Virus record (IMG/VR): IMGVR_UViG_3300005664_000118
Coordinates: 1 to 21,741 of that record
DNA length: 21,741 nt
Strand: one strand, 5' to 3'
DNA from: a virus
This document shows positions 17,711-21,741 of the stretch, one piece after another. Within the stretch, counting starts at the first letter, position 1, and the number at the start of each line of letters is the position of its first letter. Position numbers and translations under genes: made by a program. The notes below the pieces were generated by a model that was not told the DNA's origin, ran no database searches, and saw only the letters and a list, made by a program, of their open reading frames with translations.

Positions 17711-18288
17711 ATGCAGCTGTGTCCAAAATGGGAATGAACTCATCTCCTAAACACATGGGAGATTATTCTCGGTTTCTCTTCCCTCACCCAGACGATGATC
17801 CATTCCGCATCGTCATGGCCAAGCAAATGTCTAGCTGTGCTCTGTTTGCACTGTCGGTTATGCGAGAGGCTGGCATTGTGCATGACATGCTTGAGGAGCC
17901 CTATCATAAAAATATGGGCAAAGCGGTCTACATGGTATGCAAAATACTGACAGACCTCGGCTGCTGGCTGGGAGATAAAAGCTCAGACCAAATATGCGCA
18001 GGTGACATCGTTGTTGTGGGAGACAACACAAATGCTACCTACGGTGGCGTTGAGCATGTGTTCATTGTGGCATCCATTGATAGCGAAGGCATTATGGAAA
18101 CCATCGACGGAGGACAACGCAATGGTTCTGACTGGTGTATAGACGCCCGCAAGAGAAAAGTGGATGGAGCCTGGGTGCGCACATGCGACCATGAATACTC
18201 CATCGACAAACCTGGTAAGGGGAGAAGGATACGAGGCTTTGGATGCGTCAAGAAGATAACACATGGATTGCCTACATCATCGTTGTAG
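17656..18288 (+). CDS. CHAP / NlpC-P60-like cysteine hydrolase, endolysin candidate
   Basis: A 210-aa protein with an AGGGGGAAAG site before the ATG. A Cys61 at the start of a helix (SSCALFALSVMREAG, 59-73) and His134 at the start of a strand (GVEHVFIVAS, 131-140), followed by an Asp at 151 in TIDGGQ, form the Cys-His-polar layout of the CHAP and NlpC/P60 papain-like fold, which cleaves peptidoglycan amide bonds. Between them is the 'AGDIVVVGDN' strand usual in this fold. No signal peptide or separate wall-binding domain is seen. Located after holin and lipoprotein candidates, it is the best endolysin candidate in the window; a structural lysin or a toxin-like hydrolase is also possible. Confidence 0.7.
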   Translation: MRGDCSESIPDILSGRLVDAAVSKMGMNSSPKHMGDYSRFLFPHPDDDPFRIVMAKQMSSCALFALSVMREAGIVHDMLEEPYHKNMGKAVYMVCKILTDLGCWLGDKSSDQICAGDIVVVGDNTNATYGGVEHVFIVASIDSEGIMETIDGGQRNGSDWCIDARKRKVDGAWVRTCDHEYSIDKPGKGRRIRGFGCVKKITHGLPTSSL

Positions 18289-18329
18289 TAGGCATTATCC
18301 TCGCTTGGATAAACTCAGAATGGGATTGA
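18243..18329 (+). CDS. 28-aa single-span membrane peptide
   Basis: A short reading frame starting at ATG 18243 with a GAGG site at 18233-18236, six bases upstream. It encodes a polar N-terminus (MRQEDNTW), one hydrophobic span of 12-14 residues (IAYIIVVVGIILAW) and a short acidic tail. It overlaps the hydrolase gene by 46 nt and ends 15 nt inside the convergent SSB gene. A well-placed ribosome-binding site plus a perfect hydrophobic segment makes it more than a chance frame. It resembles small hydrophobic lysis or toxin peptides and pinholin-like components, but no homologue is claimed. Its length makes it easy to miss. Confidence 0.45.
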   Translation: MRQEDNTWIAYIIVVVGIILAWINSEWD

Positions 18330-18737
18330 GTCCGCTGCTTTTTTAGGCTTCGTTGCGACAATAAGCGCTTTGAACTTAGCTGCAAAGTCTGGGTTTTGCT
18401 GAGACTGTGCTGACTTAGGCTCATTCACCCATGCGACACGGGACTTGGTGACGCCATTGTATGTGTCATCCTGAACGGTAATGAGCACAACACAAGACCC
18501 AAATCCTCTCATGGTTACGATGTTATCGTCATCCCACCCACAGTACCTCAAAGACTCAATAGTCCTCTCAGCCGTTTTATCAGATGTGAAATATCCAGAC
18601 CACTGGAGTTCAGTGCCAGCATACTCTCCATCAAGGATTTCGAATACGACGTGCACAACTTCCGAGCCATTCTTTGTGTGAGCCAATTGGAAGCGGAGTG
18701 GTTTTGCTTGGTATTTACCTTCAGGTATAAGTGTCAT
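18315..18737 (-). CDS. OB-fold SSB-like protein
   Basis: A 140-aa protein that would bind single-stranded DNA during phage replication or recombination. A strand-rich N-terminal region contains ELQWSGYFTSDKTAERTIESLRYCGW (about 43-68), a conserved-looking block I associate with DUF669/SSB-type phage proteins. The C-terminus ends ADSIPF, which matches the acidic Asp-x-Ile-Pro-Phe tip that bacterial SSBs use to recruit partner proteins. A strong GAGGT site lies nine bases before the ATG, and the start overlaps the ATPase stop as ATGA. It is the last gene of the leftward operon. Function by family is reasonably sure; direct DNA binding is inferred. Confidence 0.75.
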   Translation of the reverse strand: MTLIPEGKYQAKPLRFQLAHTKNGSEVVHVVFEILDGEYAGTELQWSGYFTSDKTAERTIESLRYCGWDDDNIVTMRGFGSCVVLITVQDDTYNGVTKSRVAWVNEPKSAQSQQNPDFAAKFKALIVATKPKKAADSIPF

Positions 18738-19618
18738 TTTGATGTTACCTCGTTGATTTTGTTAATGATTCTTGTTAGCTCAGCTACGTCGTGCCCCGCC
18801 ATGATTGCTGCCTTGCGGGCATTTGCGCGCTTCTCTGGAGGGAGTTTATGAATAAGACCTTGTATCTCTGCGAAAAGGACAGAAGCTTGTTCTGGATTGA
18901 AAAGATTGATTTTGTTTTCTAGCTCAGTCCAATCAAGCGGAATCTGTTCTGGGAGCTTGTAACGGTTCTTGGCATCCCACGATGCCCCGTGCTGTGTTTT
19001 TGCGATACGGTCTCCGTTGGAAACGGCTTTACGCTGGTCTTTTTTAGCGAAGGTTTCGAAGTTAGCAAAGAGGACAATATCGCACCATTCTTTGATGAGG
19101 CCAGCAGCCTTATCGTGTAGCTTTAGAACGTACCGGTCATAGTCTTCTGTGGATGGGTCATGAAACGTTTTTATCGTTGCATGCGCAATAAGTATAACAT
19201 TTACGCCTTTATCTTTTATCTTATCAAGCTTGGCAATCAGCCTACGCCACTCATCAAGAGCTACTACATATCCTTTGCCATAACCAAACTCCTCTATGCT
19301 CTTTTTGGAGCCTATACGGCAAACAAAATCCCAACACAGTGGCTCAAGCCAATCCAGGCTGTCGATGACAACGGTTTCGTATGTGTGATCTTCTTTAGCG
19401 AGAACATCAAGAGCTTCTTGGATATCTTCCCATGATTCAGGTTTAGGAAATCTAGCCACACTCACATGCATGGTACCAGTCTCTGGACCAATGAATACAG
19501 GATTGGGCGCGCAAGCAGCGAATGTGGTCTTGCCTACACCTTCCACCCCATATACCAAGATTCTGACAGCGGAACGTGTGCTTACAGAAGAAATGCTGTT
19601 GAGTGTCATTTTGCCCAT
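18734..19618 (-). CDS. Sak4 / AAA_24-like RecA-fold ATPase
   Basis: A 294-aa nucleotide-binding protein. Residues 24-32 are the P-loop GVEGVGKTT, and VVIDSLDW (83-90) is a Walker B with Asp86. A downstream strand (GVNVILIAHATIKTF, about 138-152) fits the sensor strand of RecA-like phage ATPases (AAA_24 family, Sak4-type single-strand annealing/recombination proteins). Beside an SSB-like protein and a PD-(D/E)XK nuclease, it is likely part of a phage recombination or replication-repair unit. Start choice: M1 at 19618 gives a 13-nt overlap with the nuclease gene; M4 at 19609 would give the ATGA overlap seen at the other junctions of the operon, so it may be the true start. Confidence 0.8.
   Translation of the reverse strand: MGKMTLNSISSVSTRSAVRILVYGVEGVGKTTFAACAPNPVFIGPETGTMHVSVARFPKPESWEDIQEALDVLAKEDHTYETVVIDSLDWLEPLCWDFVCRIGSKKSIEEFGYGKGYVVALDEWRRLIAKLDKIKDKGVNVILIAHATIKTFHDPSTEDYDRYVLKLHDKAAGLIKEWCDIVLFANFETFAKKDQRKAVSNGDRIAKTQHGASWDAKNRYKLPEQIPLDWTELENKINLFNPEQASVLFAEIQGLIHKLPPEKRANARKAAIMAGHDVAELTRIINKINEVTSK
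18813..18830. repeat. Paired copies of the TTGCG(G/C)GC octamer
   Basis: TTGCGGGC (18813-18820) and TTGCGCGC (18823-18830) lie ten bases apart inside the ATPase gene. They are the closest pair in a window-wide set of 18 sites. Other sites begin at 67, 1388, 2549, 5047, 6040, 7074, 9241, 10053, 10547, 11823, 14270, 14455, 16417, 17420, 18145 and 19507. The sites at 2549 and 17420 are the full palindrome TTGCGCGCAA. Confidence 0.55.
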
Positions 19619-20403
19619 GATATTTTTCTCTCTCTTTCTTTATACGAATCAATCGATTTTGTCTTATTGCATACATCAAAAAAACCGCAGCTGGAGTTGA
19701 ACCCACGTCGGCATGATTTTGTATTCTTTGGATGCACACCATATGACATCATCTCTGCTATGTCCTGCATGTCGCTCACAGCGGAGTCTATATCAAAGCT
19801 TTCAATGGCCATGCATCGCATAGCCATGTGTTTCGTAGGCGAAGCTACCATTTGCTCTTTCGTCCCCCTTTTAATAGCATCAACCCACACGCCCTGGACT
19901 TTCTCTCCACTTTCTCTAAGAGCGAAGAGATAGAGACAAAGCTGCTGACTGACTCTCATCTGGTCCCAGTAGTTGGAGTGCCAAGAGATGTCACTGGAAG
20001 TTGTTTTGTGCTCCATAAGATAGAGACCAGACTCCGTATCGACAACGGCGTCCATGACTCCATAAAAGCAAACTCCATTGCCGAAATCGTGATGGATTTC
20101 TTTTTCCACATACAGTGTCTTCCATTGCTGTTGCAGGTCTTTGTATCGTTCCATATAAACATCAAGCATATCAATAGCATAGGACACATGCTCCATGTCA
20201 TACCCAGGAGATTCTGCGACCATGGATTTAGCATTAATCGCATCTCCATTCTTCCAAAAGCTAGCTGCTCCTATGTGGAAAAGATTCCCGATGTCAGTAG
20301 CCTCTGATTTATCTTCGGAGTCTTTCATGAGAGAATATCTGTAGTAGTGCTCTCGAGGACACCTTTGAAAGCATGCCATCTCTGACTGTGTAATCAGTTT
20401 CAT
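19606..20403 (-). CDS. PD-(D/E)XK nuclease with Fe-S-type cysteines (Cas4/RecB-like)
   Basis: A 265-aa protein with nuclease motifs in order: Cys11 and Cys15 near the N-terminus (ACFQRCP), GNLFH with His43, GVMDAVV with Asp118, and LMEHK with Glu131 and Lys133, the E-x-K catalytic pair. A C-terminal cluster Cys231, Cys239, Cys245 (C-x7-C-x5-C) together with Cys15 is the usual set that holds a 4Fe-4S cluster in AddB/Cas4-like enzymes. It is probably an exonuclease or strand-processing enzyme for phage recombination, working with the adjoining ATPase and SSB-like protein. Overlaps at both ends (ATGA upstream) support an operon. All key residues are present, so it should be active. Confidence 0.82.
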   Translation of the reverse strand: MKLITQSEMACFQRCPREHYYRYSLMKDSEDKSEATDIGNLFHIGAASFWKNGDAINAKSMVAESPGYDMEHVSYAIDMLDVYMERYKDLQQQWKTLYVEKEIHHDFGNGVCFYGVMDAVVDTESGLYLMEHKTTSSDISWHSNYWDQMRVSQQLCLYLFALRESGEKVQGVWVDAIKRGTKEQMVASPTKHMAMRCMAIESFDIDSAVSDMQDIAEMMSYGVHPKNTKSCRRGFNSSCGFFDVCNKTKSIDSYKERERKISWAK

Positions 20404-20669
20404 CGACCGAAAGCTTTCTTTTGATAATACATGATATCGGCAAACGACCTAGCCGTCCCATTTCTATCCTTGTGAGACAATGCCGTTGCTGTGCGTTGAA
20501 GAAGCTCCGATGGTTTATGCTCAGAAGCAAAGAAATTACCAGGACTATGGTTATGATGATAAGCATCCGCAATCTCCATAATTGAATTGAGCATTTGCTC
20601 AGGTGTTCTATTTCTAAATAGAAGCCATACTACATCAAATACAACACGCCCCAGTGATTCCTCATCCAT
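20400..20669 (-). CDS. First gene of leftward operon, unknown 89-aa protein, predicted leaderless
   Basis: An 89-aa protein with a helix-predicted N-terminal part (GRVVFDVVWLLFRNRTPEQML, split here by a polar turn) and a basic C-terminus (SFADIMYYQKKAFGR). No motif identifies it. Its ATG is seven bases beyond the last base of a near-consensus -10 box on the same strand, so the transcript would begin at or beside the ATG. A GGAG lies only two bases before the ATG, too close for a normal Shine-Dalgarno. It overlaps the nuclease gene by ATGA. Being first in the operon and directly under the switch, it could be an early regulator or a partner of the nuclease; that is inference. Confidence 0.65.
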   Translation of the reverse strand: MDEESLGRVVFDVVWLLFRNRTPEQMLNSIMEIADAYHHNHSPGNFFASEHKPSELLQRTATALSHKDRNGTARSFADIMYYQKKAFGR

Positions 20670-20675
20670 AGCTCC

Positions 20676-20703
20676 ACTATACGCATACTATTATTTTAGT
20701 CAA
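20676..20703 (-). promoter_or_regulatory. Leftward promoter of the recombination operon
   Basis: On the minus strand a -35 box TTGACT (complement of 20698-20703) and a -10 box TATAGT (complement of 20676-20681) are separated by 16 nt. Both match the sigma-70 consensus at five of six bases. The expected start, six to seven bases beyond the -10, falls at or next to the ATG of the 89-aa gene at 20669, so the mRNA would be leaderless or nearly so. Its -35 lies eight bases from the -35 of the opposite promoter. Confidence 0.68.
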
Positions 20704-20725
20704 TAGCAATGTTGACTATTTTAGT
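20692..20725. promoter_or_regulatory. Operator candidate: inverted repeat TAGTCAA/TTGACTA and direct repeat TATTTTAGT
   Basis: Perfect 7-bp arms TAGTCAA (20697-20703) and TTGACTA (20712-20718) flank an 8-bp spacer. In addition the 9-mer TATTTTAGT occurs as a direct repeat at 20692-20700 and 20717-20725, 25 bp apart. The inverted-repeat arms contain both -35 boxes, so a dimeric protein bound here would block both promoters. The adjacent XRE-type HTH gene is the obvious ligand; that link is inferred. Confidence 0.62.
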
Positions 20726-20739
20726 TTTTGTCGTATGAT
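20712..20739 (+). promoter_or_regulatory. Rightward promoter of the HTH gene
   Basis: A -35 box TTGACT (20712-20717) and -10 box TATGAT (20734-20739) with a 16-nt spacer, each matching the sigma-70 consensus at five of six bases. The expected start is at about 20746-20747, where the HTH gene's ATG begins, so the transcript would be leaderless, as is known for lambda cI from PRM. No Shine-Dalgarno precedes the ATG, consistent with this. Confidence 0.68.
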
Positions 20740-20746
20740 GTGACTT

Positions 20747-21043
20747 ATGACGAGTACGATTGGAGATAGATTGAGAGAAGCAAGATTGAAACGTGGGATT
20801 GGCACACAGCAATTGTCGCTGAAGATAGGCAAGTCACGTGGGCTGGTTACTCTTATTGAGAATGGATATACGAAGGACCCTGGATGCCGAACCATGTCGC
20901 TTCTGGCTCAAGAGCTGGGTGTAACTCTGGAATGGCTGGTGAACGGGTTATGGGGTGGGAGTTGCAAGTTGAGAAATACCTGGAGGGGCCTCTCAACGAC
21001 ATTGTGTTGCATTTTCAGCACAAAAAATCGAGCCATTCGGTAG
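20747..21043 (+). CDS. XRE-type HTH transcriptional regulator, repressor-like
   Basis: A 98-aa protein whose first 67 residues form a Cro/cI-type HTH domain: GDRLREARLKRG (6-17), then TQQLSLKIGKSRGLVTLIENG (20-40) as the helix-turn-helix, and MSLLAQELGVTLEWLVNG (50-67) as the closing helices. Residues after about 68 look unlike a normal domain (Cys/Trp/Arg-rich) and lie over the start of the next gene in the -1 frame. It has no ribosome-binding site and probably uses a leaderless start at the upstream promoter. It likely binds the adjoining inverted repeat and controls both divergent promoters. The extended fusion product is discussed under the slippery site. Confidence 0.78.
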   Translation: MTSTIGDRLREARLKRGIGTQQLSLKIGKSRGLVTLIENGYTKDPGCRTMSLLAQELGVTLEWLVNGLWGGSCKLRNTWRGLSTTLCCIFSTKNRAIR

Positions 21044-21741
21044 ACACCAAATGCCCTATATGTATTAGACGTATGTTCTTTAATATGTGGCTAGATTTGG
21101 TTAATCCAGTCGACCTTGATGGGAAGAAGCTCTTTACTAGAAGGTCTTGGATTTTGGCGGGCGAAGCGGCCCATGTTTTCATGCCATCACGTGGATACGC
21201 CGAAATGTATGATATTGATAAAGAAAATGTTTTCAATATTAAAAACAATGTTTTGTATGTTTTTGGCAAAAAGGTGAAATCCGTTTCGCTGGGAAGAAGT
21301 CCTATGCCAGTGATGTACGAAGGAGAGAAGGAGCCATCTGAGACGGATGTGCATCTCCAGGCAGGGTTTACCGAATGTCATTATAGACTGTATCCTGAGG
21401 TGACTTATGAGCCTAGTGATATAGGTATCATTTTGCCATGGGTGGCTTATCAGGTTTTTGATAAAGCGCTTCAGGTTTTTCTAGGTAACAATAGCATTTG
21501 GGATCTTTATAAAAGATGGAACGGTAACGGAATCGCTATCGAAGAATCAAACCTATTTATGAGAGAAAATGTTCTTAATAAAATACAAGACATGGACTTT
21601 AACATAGATAAAGAAGAGATGTGGGCTTGGGCTGCAGCAAATATAACAGCTGAGCTATCGTGTTATCTATTCTCTAGAAATGGAGGGGAAGACATTGCTG
21701 ACATATTGCGCTTGAAACCTCTGTTTCAACACCTTGTGGAA
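20950..21741 (+). CDS. Unrecognised protein, 3'-truncated by window edge
   Basis: An open frame of 264 codons from ATG 20950 to the last base of the window with no stop; it is not closed here, so the true length is unknown. The frame is open back to 20860, and ATGs at 20884 and 20932 are other start options; none has a good ribosome-binding site. The N-terminal region has His residues followed by a single CPIC (about 21-38), which might be half of a zinc site, but no second Cys pair is seen. The rest mixes strands and amphipathic helices and is more AT-rich than the structural genes. I do not recognise a family. It follows the HTH gene in the same orientation, so it could be an effector or partner of the regulator. 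Confidence 0.65.
   Translation, partial: MGWELQVEKYLEGPLNDIVLHFQHKKSSHSVDTKCPICIRRMFFNMWLDLVNPVDLDGKKLFTRRSWILAGEAAHVFMPSRGYAEMYDIDKENVFNIKNNVLYVFGKKVKSVSLGRSPMPVMYEGEKEPSETDVHLQAGFTECHYRLYPEVTYEPSDIGIILPWVAYQVFDKALQVFLGNNSIWDLYKRWNGNGIAIEESNLFMRENVLNKIQDMDFNIDKEEMWAWAAANITAELSCYLFSRNGGEDIADILRLKPLFQHLVE
21022..21028 (+). other. Possible -1 slippery heptamer A-AAA-AAT
   Basis: Within the HTH gene's frame the codons ACA AAA AAT create the heptamer A AAA AAT, of the X-XXY-YYZ type, five codons before the HTH stop. A slip of -1 here puts the ribosome exactly in frame with the following long open frame and would join the two products. A clear downstream stem-loop was not identified. This may be only a run of A bases. 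Confidence 0.25.

Noticed and set aside
18269-18294. Inverted repeat TGCCTAC/GTAGGCA with a 12-nt loop, possible terminator
   Set aside because: Both arms overlap coding sequence, the stem is short and no T-run follows in either direction.
19691-19709. Minus-strand segment GGGTTCAACTCC resembling a tRNA/tmRNA T-arm, possibly an attachment site remnant
   Set aside because: It lies in the Cys-rich coding end of the nuclease (Gly-Phe-Asn-Ser-Ser-Cys codons), the stem pairs poorly, no acceptor or anticodon arm follows, and no integrase is nearby.
19466-20307. Plus-strand open frames (155 and 159 codons) opposite the nuclease and ATPase genes
   Set aside because: The minus-strand genes have catalytic motifs in order and operon overlaps; the plus-strand frames show no coding features.
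20588-20601. 14-bp palindrome TGAGCATTTGCTCA
   Set aside because: It is inside the 89-aa gene, occurs once, and has a 2-nt loop too tight for a hairpin. It could be an operator, but there is no supporting context.

Overview
This window is a contiguous piece of a tailed-phage (or prophage) genome with the gene content of a podovirus. It has a terminase/portal/scaffold/capsid block, a connector protein, one very large nozzle-like tail protein, three large Ala/Gly-rich proteins typical of internal virion (ejection) proteins, and no tape-measure, tail-tube or sheath gene. Two short lipoproteins with clear lipoboxes point to a Gram-negative host. Base composition is moderate and all stops are standard. 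Nothing names a host genus, and no integrase, tRNA, CRISPR array or insertion sequence is visible.

Positions 1-16127, plus strand: morphogenesis and virion genes, packed almost without gaps. In order they are the C-terminal end of the large terminase (cut by the window edge), a 76-aa linker gene, portal, scaffold, major capsid protein, a probable virion protein, an acidic small protein, head-tail adaptor, a 100-aa protein, the 1062-aa nozzle-like protein, three ejection-type proteins (344, 647, 894 aa), a 135-aa protein and a LamG-like jelly-roll protein.

Positions 16150-18329, plus strand: a lysis/host-interface cluster of overlapping small genes. It holds a membrane protein (holin candidate), a 58-aa lipoprotein, a papain-family (C1A) cysteine peptidase, a cysteine-rich lipoprotein, a 57-aa acidic protein, a CHAP/NlpC-P60-like cysteine hydrolase and a 28-aa single-span membrane peptide. 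Three of these are very short and easy to miss.

Positions 20669-18315, minus strand: a DNA recombination/replication operon converging on the cluster above. It encodes an 89-aa unknown, a PD-(D/E)XK nuclease with an Fe-S type cysteine set, a Sak4/AAA_24-like RecA-fold ATPase and an OB-fold SSB-like protein ending in an SSB-style acidic tip. The junctions are ATGA or short overlaps.

Positions 20670-21741: a 77-bp divergent control region, then on the plus strand an XRE-type HTH repressor-like gene and an unrecognised protein running off the window. The control region is the most striking element. Two near-consensus promoters stand back to back, their -35 boxes are the two arms of one inverted repeat, and both transcripts are predicted to start at or beside the A of the ATG, so both first genes would be leaderless. 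This looks like a compact mutually exclusive switch between the repressor and the recombination operon. The HTH gene overlaps the next gene by 94 nt in the -1 frame and contains an A-AAA-AAT slippery heptamer in the right frame.

A second pattern runs through the whole window. The octamer TTGCG(G/C)GC occurs at 18 sites on both strands and in all codon phases, against about one expected.
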